Positions 23,825-33,424 of a DNA stretch of 64,000 nucleotides are shown here, piece by piece. Source of the DNA: Algoriphagus antarcticus. GTDB taxonomy: Bacteria > Bacteroidota > Bacteroidia > Cytophagales > Cyclobacteriaceae. The notes under the pieces are model-generated. The model searched no databases. It was not told the DNA's origin and was given only the letters and a program-made list of their open reading frames with translations. The position numbers and the translations under genes are program-made. The first letter of the stretch is position 1, and each line of letters begins with the position of its first letter. Where the stretch lies: assembly GCF_002150685.1 (NCBI RefSeq), contig NZ_MSSW01000063.1, positions 1 through 64,000 on the forward strand, in the 5' to 3' direction.

Positions 23825-25541
23825 ATTTGATGTCTTTCACGTAGAGTTGCAAACTACTCTTATCACGAAACACATTTTCTCTCATTTCCGCGACTATATC
23901 AAATCGCATTTTTCCACGAAGCATATTTACCGTCGTCAAATCAGGGTCTTTTGCCCTATCTGCCATCCCAAATCCCAGACAAACAGGCGTGGTTACTTGC
24001 CCATCTTGCACGATCTTGAACCTCAAATGTTTATCCTTGAGCACAGTCACATCTTCGGCATATACATTTGCGATTCGGAAAATCGGCTCCGTATTTCCAG
24101 GGCCAAAAGGCGCCATTTGCTTCAAGATATTATAAAACTTGTAATTAATCTGATCTAACAGCAATTCATCGTCAACTTCTATCACGGGCTTACGATGAAC
24201 TTCCTCTATTCTACTCTTCACCACCGCTTCAAATTTCTCCTGAAATGCAGGCACATTTTCCACAGGAAGAGTCAATCCAGCAGCATACATATGCCCACCA
24301 AACTGATCCAGTAAGTCTGCGCACTTTTCTATGGCTTCGTAAATATTAAAATCAACCACCGATCTCGCGCTGCCTGTGGCTTTTCCATTTGACTCTGTCA
24401 ATATGATGGTAGGTCTGTAATATTTCTCAATGCAGCGACTTGCCACGATTCCAATTACACCTTTGTGCCAATCTTCCTTGAAAAGTACCGTAGAATTCCA
24501 CTGCGTAAGTTCTTCCCTTGCAGCAATCATTTCGAAAGCTTCTTTGGTGATATTCTCATCAAAATTTCTTCGGGTGGCATTTACTTCATCCACGACTTTG
24601 GCTCGCTCCATGGCGCCTTCCAAGTCTGAGGAAATCAGTAATTCCACAGATGCTTTTGCATGCTCTAGCCTTCCAGAAGCATTGATTCTCGGGCCAATTT
24701 TGAAAACCACATCCGAAATGCCGATGTCCTTTTCCAAATTGCTGCTCAGCATCAAAGCCTTCAAACCAGGGCGAGGCGTATTGTTAAGCCGATCAAGGCC
24801 ATAATAGGCAAGAATCCTGTTTTCACCTGTGATCGGCACTATATCCGCCGCAATACTTACTGCCACCAAATCCAAATAGGCATCCAGCTGCGAGCTGTCA
24901 ATCCCACGTTTCATCGCAATAGCCTGAATCAATTTGAAGCCAACTCCAGCTCCACTAAGTTCTTTGTATGGATAATTGCAATCCTTCCGCTTCGAATCCA
25001 ATACGGCTATGGCAGCTGGCAATTCATCGCCTGGTGTATGGTGATCACAAATAATAAAATCAACTCCGAGCTCCGTGGCCAAAGCCACTTTCTCTATTGC
25101 CTTAATTCCACAATCCAACGCAACAATAAGCTTAATGTCATTTTCAGCTGCGAATCTCACTCCTCTCTCGGAGATACCATAGCCTTCTTTGTAGCGATCT
25201 GGGATATAAAAAACCACATGTGGATAGAAGCTTTTCAGAAACCCGTACATCAGCGAAACAGCCGTAGTGCCATCCACATCATAGTCTCCATAGACCATGA
25301 TCTTTTCTTCACTGGCAATAGCAACTTGTATTCTATCGACCGCTTCTGTCATATCCTTCATCAAAAAAGGATCGTGAAGCATCACCAAAGAAGGACGGAA
25401 GTAACTCTTTGCCTGCTCAAAACTTTCCACCCCACGATTAATCAGCATGTTGGCCAATGTCAGATTGACATTGATCTCTTTGCTCAGCTGATCTATTGCT
25501 GTTTGTGAGATTTTGGGCTTTTGTTTCCAGAGGTACTCCAT
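23817..25541 (-). CDS. recJ: single-stranded-DNA-specific exonuclease RecJ
   Basis: DHH-family 5'-3' single-strand exonuclease in recombination and mismatch repair. 574 aa. DHH motifs: VYGDYDVDGTTA (about 80-91), CDHHTPG, and the DHHA1 segment with SARSVVDFNIYEAIE and FGGHMYAAGLTL. First gene of a coupled recJ-lptB-GH3 transcript. Confidence 0.96.
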   Translation of the reverse strand: MEYLWKQKPKISQTAIDQLSKEINVNLTLANMLINRGVESFEQAKSYFRPSLVMLHDPFLMKDMTEAVDRIQVAIASEEKIMVYGDYDVDGTTAVSLMYGFLKSFYPHVVFYIPDRYKEGYGISERGVRFAAENDIKLIVALDCGIKAIEKVALATELGVDFIICDHHTPGDELPAAIAVLDSKRKDCNYPYKELSGAGVGFKLIQAIAMKRGIDSSQLDAYLDLVAVSIAADIVPITGENRILAYYGLDRLNNTPRPGLKALMLSSNLEKDIGISDVVFKIGPRINASGRLEHAKASVELLISSDLEGAMERAKVVDEVNATRRNFDENITKEAFEMIAAREELTQWNSTVLFKEDWHKGVIGIVASRCIEKYYRPTIILTESNGKATGSARSVVDFNIYEAIEKCADLLDQFGGHMYAAGLTLPVENVPAFQEKFEAVVKSRIEEVHRKPVIEVDDELLLDQINYKFYNILKQMAPFGPGNTEPIFRIANVYAEDVTVLKDKHLRFKIVQDGQVTTPVCLGFGMADRAKDPDLTTVNMLRGKMRFDIVAEMRENVFRDKSSLQLYVKDIKFD

Positions 25542-25645
25542 GAAGCTAATTTAGTAAACTAAGTTTCTTGTGATTTTATTAATTAAAAGTATTGGTTCTA
25601 TTATCGGCTATTGAAGCCCAAAAGTTTACTTGAAAGCAAAAAGAG

Positions 25646-25834
25646 CTAGCCTTTTACTTCCTTGTATTTTCCCCAAAAATAGGCCGGGAAGATGAGCGCT
25701 TTGAGTTTCCAGTCATTTTTCTCTGTCAAAGTCAAGCTGGAATCCTCATGGACAGCACGATACATTTTTCCTGCAAAAAGACAATGTACAATCAACAACA
25801 AAAAAACGACGGCGTAAATAATGAGTTCAGTCAT
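25646..25834 (-). CDS. small single-helix membrane protein, unknown
   Basis: 62 aa. N-terminal hydrophobic helix (LIIYAVVFLLLIVHCLF) followed by a charged cytoplasmic part ending WGKYKEVKG. No family recognised. Isolated between prmA and recJ on the minus strand; the clean helix plus charged tail makes it a plausible real gene. Confidence 0.5.
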   Translation of the reverse strand: MTELIIYAVVFLLLIVHCLFAGKMYRAVHEDSSLTLTEKNDWKLKALIFPAYFWGKYKEVKG

Positions 25835-25982
25835 TTAAGTTGTGAGGTTAAAGTTGTAAAGGTTTGTCACGTCCTGATGATATTTACGATTTTTGATTTA
25901 CGAATTACGGCGTACAAGACAGAGTTGAGGAATGGGGTCATTTGAACCATACTACTTACAAACCTTACCATTCACTATTTTT

Positions 25983-26010
25983 TACTTCCGTCTTCGGTCT
26001 GCTGTCTTCA
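25983..26010 (-). repeat. heptamer array starting at the prmA stop codon
   Basis: Four units TGAAGAC, AGCAGAC, CGAAGAC, GGAAGTA on the minus strand. The first three bases of the first unit are the prmA TGA stop. Same family as at the cobA end. Confidence 0.75.
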
Positions 26011-26838
26011 TACTTTTTTCTTCAAAATCAATGCTGCCCAATTATCCTTGCTTTGCTGGGAAATCAACTCCAGACCGAGTGGCTTAGCACAGTCATTCAG
26101 ATCTTCAATGTCCTGGGTGTAGAATCCGCTAAGCAATAAAAACCCCTTTTCTTTCAGCAGATCAGTATAAATAGCCATCTCGTCCAGAAGGATATTTTTA
26201 TTGATATTGGCTAGGACGATGTCAAATTCACCTTGAGGTTTTACTTCACGGATTGTCCCAAGTCCCATTCGGGTAATCAATCCATTCAAGTCAAAATTCT
26301 CATTGCCATTCTCCACACACCAGTCATCAATATCAAAAGCCTCAACTTCGCTCGCTCCAAGCAAATGTGCCATGATGGCTAGAATTCCAGTTCCAGAACC
26401 CACGTCCAATACTCGTTTGCCTTGATGATCGATCTGACCTTGGTGTCTAAGCATCTGGAATGTAGTCGCATGATGACCTGTGCCGAAAGACATTTTTGGA
26501 TTGATCACAATCTCATGGGTAAACTCGGGCTTACTTGAGTGAAAAGAGGCTCTGACATAGACTAGATCGTCCACTTCGATGGGATCGTAATTCTTTTCCC
26601 ACTCTTCATTCCAGTTGATTTTCGGCATTATGCCTTCTTCCAACCTGATATTGGCATCGGTTTGATACTGTGCAATCAACTCATCAAATGCGGTACGATC
26701 AAAATCTGACTCCAGTATATAAGCATCGATTCCCTCCTCAGTTTCGAGGAAGGAATCAAAGCCTATCATGGATAATTCAGCAATAAGGATTTCCCGGAAT
26801 TGGTCCAGGCACTTGATTTTAAACTCCAGGTAATCCAT
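26008..26838 (-). CDS. prmA: ribosomal protein L11 methyltransferase
   Basis: SAM-dependent methylation of ribosomal protein L11. 276 aa with LDVGSGTGILAI (motif I), EAFDIDDWCVEN (motif II) and VLANINKNILL (motif IV, NPPY-like), preceded by FGTGHHATT, which is diagnostic of PrmA. It lies 6 nt downstream of tpiA, so they are likely cotranscribed. The stop codon is the first triplet of a heptamer array. Confidence 0.95.
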   Translation of the reverse strand: MDYLEFKIKCLDQFREILIAELSMIGFDSFLETEEGIDAYILESDFDRTAFDELIAQYQTDANIRLEEGIMPKINWNEEWEKNYDPIEVDDLVYVRASFHSSKPEFTHEIVINPKMSFGTGHHATTFQMLRHQGQIDHQGKRVLDVGSGTGILAIMAHLLGASEVEAFDIDDWCVENGNENFDLNGLITRMGLGTIREVKPQGEFDIVLANINKNILLDEMAIYTDLLKEKGFLLLSGFYTQDIEDLNDCAKPLGLELISQQSKDNWAALILKKKV

Positions 26839-26844
26839 TTTATA

Positions 26845-27606
26845 TTAGAATGATTTGATAATGTCAACGAAGTCACGAGACTTCAATGAAGCTCCACCGA
26901 TCAGTCCGCCATCTACGTCAGGCTTTCCGAAAAGCTCCTGAGCATTCTTCGGATTACAGCTACCTCCATAAAGGATAGAAGTGTTCTCTGCGATGTCTTT
27001 GCCATATTTAGAAGCTACGTGCCTTCTCAGGGCAGCGTGCATTTCCTGAGCTTCCTCAGAGGTTGCTGTCTTGCCAGTTCCGATCGCCCAGATCGGCTCA
27101 TAAGCGATCACGATCTTAGCGAAATCCTCAGTACTCAAATCAAAAAGACCTTCTGTCAATTGAAATTTCACATTTGGCTCATGAGTTCCTGCAGTTCTGA
27201 TCTCAAGGGATTCTCCACAGCAAAAGATTGGAATCAAACCATTTGCAAGTGCGAGCTTCACTTTCGTAGCAAGCATTTCATTGCTTTCTTTGAAATATTC
27301 ACGTCGCTCACTGTGACCGATGATCACATACTGAACACCGAAAGATGCAAGGATCTTTGCAGAAACCTCTCCTGTAAAGGCACCAGCCTCTTTGTCAGAA
27401 CAGTTTTGAGCACCGATAAATACGCCTTTCGCTTCTCCTATCAGTTTCTTAACTGGGAAAATATGAGGAAAAGGAGGATTCAGCACAGCGATAGCATCGC
27501 CAGAATGCTCGTCCTTCATCATATTCAATATTTCGGAAGTAAGGGTCTGACCTTCTTCGAAAGTCATGTTCATTTTCCAGTTGCCGGCTACGATTTTCTT
27601 ACGCAT
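26845..27606 (-). CDS. tpiA: triosephosphate isomerase
   Basis: Glycolytic TIM-barrel enzyme interconverting dihydroxyacetone phosphate and glyceraldehyde 3-phosphate. 253 aa with GNWKMN (substrate Lys), IGHSERR (catalytic His), AYEPIWAIGTGK (catalytic Glu and flexible loop) and LYGGSCNPKN. Divergent from recX; followed after 6 nt by prmA. Confidence 0.97.
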   Translation of the reverse strand: MRKKIVAGNWKMNMTFEEGQTLTSEILNMMKDEHSGDAIAVLNPPFPHIFPVKKLIGEAKGVFIGAQNCSDKEAGAFTGEVSAKILASFGVQYVIIGHSERREYFKESNEMLATKVKLALANGLIPIFCCGESLEIRTAGTHEPNVKFQLTEGLFDLSTEDFAKIVIAYEPIWAIGTGKTATSEEAQEMHAALRRHVASKYGKDIAENTSILYGGSCNPKNAQELFGKPDVDGGLIGGASLKSRDFVDIIKSF

Positions 27607-27678
27607 AGTGAGTTTTGAAAATTTAATAAGGTTTGATAAAAAATAGATTCGCTATAATTTGGTTTAAAATTACGGAAA

Positions 27679-28185
27679 ATGTCCAGTTGCGGAAAATATA
27701 AGCCAAATGAGTCAGGAAAAAACTCCTGGTCTCAGGAAGAAGCTTTCGAAAAGCTTACCACCTTCTGCGCCTATCAGGAACGTTGCCCTTGGGAAATTCG
27801 GCGCAAATTATATGAAAAAGGGATTACTGACGAAAAAGCAGAGCAGCTCATCGAGGAATTGATCGCAGAAGAATTTGTGAACGAGGAGCGCTATGCCCGA
27901 GCTTTTGCCCGAGGGAAATTCAGGCTGAAAAAATGGGGTAGAAACCGTATCCGAATGGAACTGAAAATGCGGGAAATCTCTGAAGAGCTGATTAGAAAAG
28001 GGCTCTCAGAAATCCATCCTGAAGAATACTACGACACACTTTTAAGCCAAACTGAAAAAAAATGGGAAAGCACCCACGAGTCGGACTCCTTTAAGAAAAA
28101 GTATAAAGTCACCCAATACTTGATGACAAGAGGTTTTGAGATGGATTTGGTGAAGGAAGCGATTGAGTGTTTGGATTCTCAGTGA
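27679..28185 (+). CDS. recX: regulatory protein RecX
   Basis: Modulator that inhibits RecA filaments. 168 aa of tandem three-helix repeats: CPWEIRRKLYEKGI, EEFVNEERYARAFARGKFRLKKWG and YLMTRGFEMDLVKEAIE. Divergent from tpiA with a 72-nt spacer. Its last codons, CAG TGA, are the first unit of a long CAGTNNN array. Confidence 0.92.
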   Translation: MSSCGKYKPNESGKNSWSQEEAFEKLTTFCAYQERCPWEIRRKLYEKGITDEKAEQLIEELIAEEFVNEERYARAFARGKFRLKKWGRNRIRMELKMREISEELIRKGLSEIHPEEYYDTLLSQTEKKWESTHESDSFKKKYKVTQYLMTRGFEMDLVKEAIECLDSQ

Positions 28186-28259
28186 GCAGTATTCAGAGAT
28201 CAATTTTCAGTGACAGTGATCAGTGACAGTTTTCAGTTGCAGTAATCAGCAGTGTGCAG
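28180..28259 (+). repeat. CAGTNNN array containing the recX stop codon
   Basis: A run of CAGTATT, CAGTGAT, CAGTTTT and similar 7-bp units mixed with 6-bp ones, beginning with CAGTGAG, which includes the recX TGA. The same unit family follows crtD and gnd in the same orientation to those genes. Confidence 0.75.
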
Positions 28260-28499
28260 CTCAAAACTGGCGCAAGTCTTCAGACTTGTGTCTGTTCTTA
28301 TTGCAATCTTCAGACTGCATTTCACTTTACAATCAATCCCCTCTGCCATCAAGGTGGATTTTTGGCGAATCTAAATTATTAGAAGTCTGAAAACTTCATT
28401 GATGTAGATCCAAGTCATGAACCTTGAACCATGTCACTGTTTGAATACCCAGCTGAGAAAGTCGACTCAATACTGTGACTGCAAACTGAATACTGAACC
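28260..28499. other. intergenic region between recX and crtD
   Basis: With the array at 28180-28259 this is about 314 bp without a gene between convergent recX and crtD. A second array, 28463-28497, abuts crtD. The middle holds a degenerate repeat of AGTCTTCAGACTTG/AATCTTCAGACTGC type. No clean T-tailed hairpin is seen. Confidence 0.5.
28463..28497 (-). repeat. heptamer array after the crtD stop
   Basis: Units TTCAGTA, TTCAGTT, TGCAGTC, ACAGTAT and a degenerate fifth on the minus strand, starting 2 nt after the crtD TAG. Confidence 0.7.
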
Positions 28500-29966
28500 C
28501 TAACCTTCAATCATCTCGCTCATAATCTTCGCAGAAAGCAAGCAAAGCGGAATTCCACCGCCAGGATGTACAGAGCCTCCACAGAAATACAGGTTTTTTA
28601 TCGAAGAAGAATAATTTGCGTGACGCAGAAATGCCGCAAACTTATTGTTTGAGCTATTGCCATAAAGCGCACCTCGGGCACTGGAAGTTTTCGACTCTAT
28701 AGTTCGTGGATCAAGAATTTCTTCTACTTCAATTAATGGCTCCACATCTGTTTTTAAGATTCTATTCAGCTTGTGAATGATATTTCTTTTTGCTTCTGCT
28801 ATCAGCTGATCCCAATTCTGCCCTTGGTTATTGGGCACATTGACCATCGTAAACCAATTCATAGAATCAGCTGGAGCGTCATCGGATTTGTGTGTAGATG
28901 TTATGTTTAGATAGACTGTAGGATCTTCATAAATAGTCCCCCTCTTGAAAATATGCTCGAATTCCAAAGCATAATTATCTGAGAAGAAAATATTATGCAA
29001 ATCCAATTCAGGGAAATTTCGCTTGATTCCCCAATAGAATATCAACGCAGAACTTGATTTGGGCTGATTGAGCAAAAGTTTCGGTTGCTTCTGATCCTTG
29101 AGAATGGTTTTGTAAGCATTGACCATATCCATGTTATTTACCACTACGTCAGCATAGATTTCATGATCATTTACGCTGATGCCTTTTGCTTCTCCGCTTT
29201 CTACCAAGATCCTATCTGCCTTTTGTCCAAAATGGTATTTCACCCCTAGTTCTTCTGAAAGTTTGAAGAGACTTTGCGTGATATCATGCATTCCTTTTTT
29301 GGGGAAAAATGCACCGATATTAAATTCCAGATGAGGAATGATATTCAGCGTGGCAGGTGTTTCAAAGGGATTTGAACCGTTATAAGTTGCATAGCGATTG
29401 AAGAGCTGCACCAATTTCGGATGGGAAAACTGCTTCTCATTTGCTTCATTCATCGTAGAGAAAATTCCCAGTTTCCTCATCCTCAGATAGGATTTCAGCG
29501 CATGGGGATTTGTCCAGGTATTGAATTTATGAAGCGAGCGATTCATAAAAAGCGGTGAGAGACTGTCGTACATGAAAGCCGATTTCCGAAGCGCTTCTCT
29601 AATATTTGATGCCGGTTCTCCCAGTTTTGTCTCGACTTCCTCTGCGAATTGATTGAGATCGGAATAAGTTTTCAATCGTGTCCCATCTTCCCAGAAATAA
29701 TGGCAAGCCACATCCAACTTCTCATATTCGAAGTGATCTTCAGCTTTTTTACCAGCTAAGCGAAAAAGTGCATCTACTTGCTCTGGAAGTGTAAAAAGCG
29801 AAGGCCCAGAATCAAATCGATATTCGCCCAATGTGATCTCACTGAGTTTTCCGCCAGGATAAGAATTAGCCTCGAATACCTCGACAGCGTAACCTTTAAT
29901 TGCTAAGCGAATCGCTGAGGCAATGCCAGCAATCCCAGAACCGATAATAAGCGCTTTCTTTGTCAT
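28500..29966 (-). CDS. crtD: carotenoid desaturase, CrtD/CrtI family
   Basis: FAD-dependent desaturase acting on membrane carotenoids. 488 aa with the N-terminal dinucleotide motif GSGIAGIASAIRLA, the C-terminal FAD motif FCGGSVHPGGGIPL, and the segments FDSGPSLFTLPEQVDALF and HFEYEKLDVACHYFWEDGT. These segments resemble the Bacteroidota 1-hydroxycarotenoid 3,4-desaturase (CrtD) more than phytoene desaturase CrtI, but the two are close paralogues and I cannot separate them with certainty. No crtB or other carotenoid gene is adjacent. Confidence 0.82.
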   Translation of the reverse strand: MTKKALIIGSGIAGIASAIRLAIKGYAVEVFEANSYPGGKLSEITLGEYRFDSGPSLFTLPEQVDALFRLAGKKAEDHFEYEKLDVACHYFWEDGTRLKTYSDLNQFAEEVETKLGEPASNIREALRKSAFMYDSLSPLFMNRSLHKFNTWTNPHALKSYLRMRKLGIFSTMNEANEKQFSHPKLVQLFNRYATYNGSNPFETPATLNIIPHLEFNIGAFFPKKGMHDITQSLFKLSEELGVKYHFGQKADRILVESGEAKGISVNDHEIYADVVVNNMDMVNAYKTILKDQKQPKLLLNQPKSSSALIFYWGIKRNFPELDLHNIFFSDNYALEFEHIFKRGTIYEDPTVYLNITSTHKSDDAPADSMNWFTMVNVPNNQGQNWDQLIAEAKRNIIHKLNRILKTDVEPLIEVEEILDPRTIESKTSSARGALYGNSSNNKFAAFLRHANYSSSIKNLYFCGGSVHPGGGIPLCLLSAKIMSEMIEG

Positions 29967-30070
29967 GAAATTCTATTCAATCCCTAAACTAGCATTTTTT
30001 AAAAATGTTAGACTAATTATAGCAAGCTCCATCATGACTTCGTCTGGTCAGTACACTTAGCTGTTTTATT

Positions 30071-30418
30071 TTGAAAAACTTATTACTACTTCCTTTAATA
30101 GGGTTTATTTTCTTTTCCTGTGAAAAACTAGATGAACCGGAGATTTTGGGAACTTATACCAACATGACTGAGGGATGCATTCCAGGTGGCGGCCTTATGT
30201 ACCCTTGTAGCAGAATTATCATACTTGCAGCAGGTGGAGTAGCCGATGTGGTATATGGTGGAGATATAATTTCCAGAACTTCCTATAAAATAAAAGGAGA
30301 TATAATCAAGATTGAAAAAAGCGATCAGTTTGGATTAGAGTTGACTTTTAAAAAACTGGAAGATGGCTCACTTAGAGAGGAAGGGGATAAATCCATCTGG
30401 CTAAAGCAGAAGAATTAA
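30071..30418 (+). CDS. small lipoprotein, unknown function
   Basis: 115 aa from a TTG start (MKNLLLLPLIGFIFFSC). Lipobox FFSC with C17 as lipidated residue. The mature part is a small beta-rich domain (ILGTYTNMTEGCIPGGG, GDIIKIEKSDQFGLELTFKK), lipocalin-like in feel but not assignable. Two further cysteines (C36, C46) may pair. It is followed by a strong bidirectional terminator shared with glyQS. Confidence 0.65.
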   Translation: MKNLLLLPLIGFIFFSCEKLDEPEILGTYTNMTEGCIPGGGLMYPCSRIIILAAGGVADVVYGGDIISRTSYKIKGDIIKIEKSDQFGLELTFKKLEDGSLREEGDKSIWLKQKN

Positions 30419-30430
30419 ATCCCTAAAACT

Positions 30431-30466
30431 AAAAAATCTCCCAAGATCGCTCTTGGGAGATTTTTT
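30431..30466. terminator. bidirectional terminator
   Basis: Stem AAAAAATCTCCCAAGA, loop TCGC, perfect complement; A and T tracts on both sides between the convergent lipoprotein gene and glyQS. Confidence 0.93.
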
Positions 30467-30482
30467 TATGCTTTTCCGCTTC

Positions 30483-31949
30483 TTACAACTTTTCGAAAAT
30501 CCTTCTAAAGCTAGTCGCCTCAGCGATTCTTCCGTGAAGCTCAGAGATCGGCACTCGCTCCTGCTCCGTCGTGTCACGATGACGGATGGTAACTGTGTTG
30601 TCCTCTAGAGTTTGGTGATCCACAGCGATACAGAATGGCGTTCCGATCAGATCCTGACGTGCGTACCGCTTACCGATGGAAGCCGCATCCTCATAGATGA
30701 TATTGAAATCATACTTCAAAAGCTCAACTATCTCCTGACCTTTCTCTGGCAAACCGTCCTTCTTCGTGATCGGAAGGATCGCTGCTTTCACAGGAGCAAT
30801 CGCTGGATGAAGCTTCAAGTAGGTTCTGCTTTTCTCTTCCGTTTTCTCTTCAGTATAAGCGTTGCAAAGTGTCAGTAAGAACAAACGATCAGCACCGATA
30901 GAAGTCTCAACTACATAAGGAATGTAATTCTGATTCACTTCTGGATCGAAATACTGCTGCTTCTTTCTGGAGAATTCCTGATGAGACTTTAGATCAAAAT
31001 CAGTTCTAGAGTGAATTCCTTCCACTTCTTTGAATCCAAATGGGAAATCGTACTCAATATCCATTGCAGCATTTGCATAATGAGCAAGCTTCTCGTGGTC
31101 ATGTTTTCTAAGTTTTTCCGGAGGGATACCCAATGCCAAATGCCATCTCATTCTAGTCTCAGCCCATTTCTGATACCATTCCAGCTCAGTACCAGGACGG
31201 ACGAAGAATTGCATCTCCATCTGCTCAAACTCACGCATACGGAAAATAAACTGACGGGCAACGATTTCATTTCGGAAAGCCTTACCGATCTGAGCAATAC
31301 CGAAAGGAACCTTCATTCTGGCGGTTTTCTGCACATTCAGGAAGTTCACAAAAATCCCCTGAGCCGTCTCTGGTCTCAGGTAAATCGTAGTGGAATCTTC
31401 GGCCACAGAACCCACTTGGGTAGAAAACATCAAGTTGAACTGACGGACGTCTGTCCAGTTGGAAGACCCGCTGATCGGGCATTTGATGCCTTCGTTGGTG
31501 ATTAGATCTCTTACTCCATCCAGATCTTCCGCTTCCAGCATTCTTGCCAAAGCTCCTGTCAATGCATTTGCTTTTTCTATATCTCCAGCTCTTTCGAATA
31601 CCGCAGCATGCTCTTCTACAAGCACATCCGCACGGTACCGCTTCTTAGAATCCTTATTATCGATCATCGGATCGTTAAAGCTATCAATGTGACCAGATGC
31701 TTTCCAAGTGGTAGGATGCATAAAAATCGACGCATCGATGCCCACAATATTGTCTTGTACACGAGTCATGGTCTCCCACCACAGGCGCTTCAGGTTGTTT
31801 TTCAATTCTACTCCATAAGCACCATAATCATATACAGCTTGCAAGCCGTCGTAGATCTCAGAACTAGGGTAAACAAATCCATACTCTTTGGCATGGGAAA
31901 TAATATCTTTCAATTGCGTGTTTTCCGCAGGAGTTTCTGTTTTTGCCAT
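30483..31949 (-). CDS. glyQS: glycine--tRNA ligase, dimeric type
   Basis: Class II aminoacyl-tRNA synthetase charging tRNA-Gly. 488 aa, the alpha2 type. Landmarks: YPSSEIYDGLQAVYDYGAYG near the N-terminus, RPETAQGIFVNFLN (motif 2 region), FRNEIVARQFIFRMREFEQME, SIGADRLFL (motif 3) and the C-terminal anticodon-binding domain with ARQDLIGTPFC. Monocistronic by context. Confidence 0.96.
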   Translation of the reverse strand: MAKTETPAENTQLKDIISHAKEYGFVYPSSEIYDGLQAVYDYGAYGVELKNNLKRLWWETMTRVQDNIVGIDASIFMHPTTWKASGHIDSFNDPMIDNKDSKKRYRADVLVEEHAAVFERAGDIEKANALTGALARMLEAEDLDGVRDLITNEGIKCPISGSSNWTDVRQFNLMFSTQVGSVAEDSTTIYLRPETAQGIFVNFLNVQKTARMKVPFGIAQIGKAFRNEIVARQFIFRMREFEQMEMQFFVRPGTELEWYQKWAETRMRWHLALGIPPEKLRKHDHEKLAHYANAAMDIEYDFPFGFKEVEGIHSRTDFDLKSHQEFSRKKQQYFDPEVNQNYIPYVVETSIGADRLFLLTLCNAYTEEKTEEKSRTYLKLHPAIAPVKAAILPITKKDGLPEKGQEIVELLKYDFNIIYEDAASIGKRYARQDLIGTPFCIAVDHQTLEDNTVTIRHRDTTEQERVPISELHGRIAEATSFRRIFEKL

Positions 31950-32078
31950 AGGCGCAAAAATAAGGAAAATGAATGAATCCCCGTAGAAAAATGAAACTCT
32001 TCAGGTTTGGAGAATATCCTGAAACTAAATAGTTCACAAGATCGTGTAAACTTGAACCCTAAACTAAATCCTTTACCT

Positions 32079-32744
32079 ATGAAAAAATTTTTACTTGGAT
32101 TTCTCGTATTCCAACTGATCACTTTTGCCGCCAGCGCTCAACTTCAAAAGGGAAACAAGATCCTCGGAGGGACTATCAACTATTCGACTTCGACCACTAC
32201 TTCGGATAATTCTGGTGCTGCGGGAGGCCAAATAAATAAAACAAACAATTTCAACGTCAGTCCTTCTCTAGGTTTTTTTGTAACGGACCGTACGGTGGTT
32301 GGTCTGATGTTCGATATTAATTCGTATTCAAATGAAAGTTCAGGTCTCACTGGATTGTCTTTTAGAATTAACTCCAATCAATTTGGTTTTGGCCCATTTG
32401 TAAGAAGATATTTTTCCCTGAAAGAATGGGTTGCTTTTTATGGTCAGGCGGAATTGGGATTCAGTAACCAGAAAACAGAATTAACTTATCCTTCCTTCCC
32501 GAATCAAAATTCTGAACTAACCACCAAAGCGATAAACCTATCCACTTCACTGGGACTAGCTTTTTTCCCAACTAACTGGATGAGTGTGGATTTGTCTATC
32601 AATCCACTCACATTTACCCACCAAATCACCCGACAAAAGGAAGTAAGTCCGAATACTATTGAAGGCAATACCAATACTTTCAATTTTAATTTGACATCAA
32701 ATTCTTTTCAACTGGGTGCTCACTTTTTCTTCAATATGAAATGA
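32079..32744 (+). CDS. outer membrane beta-barrel protein
   Basis: About 221 aa from the ATG at 32079 (MKKFLLGFLVF); the upstream frame extension is not credible. Sec signal peptide ending ASAQ, then alternating beta-strands with aromatic girdles and a C-terminus ending HFFFNMK, typical of small OprF/OmpA-like barrels (PorT-family style) in Bacteroidota. Overlaps the next gene by 4 nt (ATGA), so the two barrels are coupled. Ligand unknown. Confidence 0.78.
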   Translation: MKKFLLGFLVFQLITFAASAQLQKGNKILGGTINYSTSTTTSDNSGAAGGQINKTNNFNVSPSLGFFVTDRTVVGLMFDINSYSNESSGLTGLSFRINSNQFGFGPFVRRYFSLKEWVAFYGQAELGFSNQKTELTYPSFPNQNSELTTKAINLSTSLGLAFFPTNWMSVDLSINPLTFTHQITRQKEVSPNTIEGNTNTFNFNLTSNSFQLGAHFFFNMK

Positions 32745-33379
32745 GAAAGCTTTTCATACTATTATTAATTATAGGCTTAGTATCGGTAGAAGCGATAGCC
32801 CAAATGCAGCAAGGGACTTGGATGGTTGAAGGGAGTGCTGGCTTGACGAGAAGCAGGATTATTTTTCCAGACATAGAAGAAAAATCCAGCCCTTCATCTG
32901 GATACACACTTCACCCAAAAGCAGGTTTTTTCTTGTCCGATAATTTGGCGGTAGGTATTTCAGGTTTGTTTGGAAGTTCTTGGAGCAAAAACAAAGGCTA
33001 TGATTCCAATATTCCAGGGGATTTCAAAAGAGGCACTATGCTAAGTTATGGTGGTGGTGTTTTCCTTAGAAAATATGCACAAATCAGCGAAAGCCTTTCT
33101 TTCTTTGCAGAGGTAGGATCAGAGTTTTCTTGGAGAAAGCAGAAGGATTATTATAATGAGCCTATCGGAAAGAGGGCTGACCTCCGAAGGAGGACTTTTT
33201 CAGCTCAAGCCATTTTGGGACTTCAGTATCTTATAAGCCCCAAGCTAGGTGTTCATCTGCAAACTAATTTGATTCAGTACCAAAATGCTCAACTTCCTCC
33301 AAATTCAGGAAATTCGCGATCCGAATTACGAGCTGGATTTCTCATAGATCCAAGGTTTGGATTGACCATCTTTTTATAA
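32741..33379 (+). CDS. outer membrane beta-barrel protein
   Basis: 212 aa; signal peptide ending in EAIAQ followed by amphipathic strands (GLTRSRIIFP, GYTLHPKAGFFLSDNLAVGISG) and a C-terminal strand LTIFL. It shares the fold type and some strand motifs (GFFLSDNLAVG versus GFFVTDRTVVG) with the protein before it, so they are probably ancient paralogues. Translationally coupled to it. Confidence 0.77.
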   Translation: MRKLFILLLIIGLVSVEAIAQMQQGTWMVEGSAGLTRSRIIFPDIEEKSSPSSGYTLHPKAGFFLSDNLAVGISGLFGSSWSKNKGYDSNIPGDFKRGTMLSYGGGVFLRKYAQISESLSFFAEVGSEFSWRKQKDYYNEPIGKRADLRRRTFSAQAILGLQYLISPKLGVHLQTNLIQYQNAQLPPNSGNSRSELRAGFLIDPRFGLTIFL

Positions 33380-33381
33380 TC

Positions 33382-33417
33382 AAAAAGCCTCTGAATAATT
33401 AAATTCAGAGGCTTTTT
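33382..33417. terminator. bidirectional terminator
   Basis: Stem AAAAAGCCTCTGAAT, 6-nt loop AATTAA, perfect complement, between convergent barrel genes. Confidence 0.93.
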
Positions 33418-33424
33418 TCAATTA

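Noticed and set aside
28180..28502. CRISPR-like array between recX and crtD
   Set aside because: Units are 6-7 bp without unique spacers; no cas genes nearby. It is a heptamer array.
31011..31505. 164-codon plus-strand frame inside glyQS
   Set aside because: Antisense shadow of a conserved gene.
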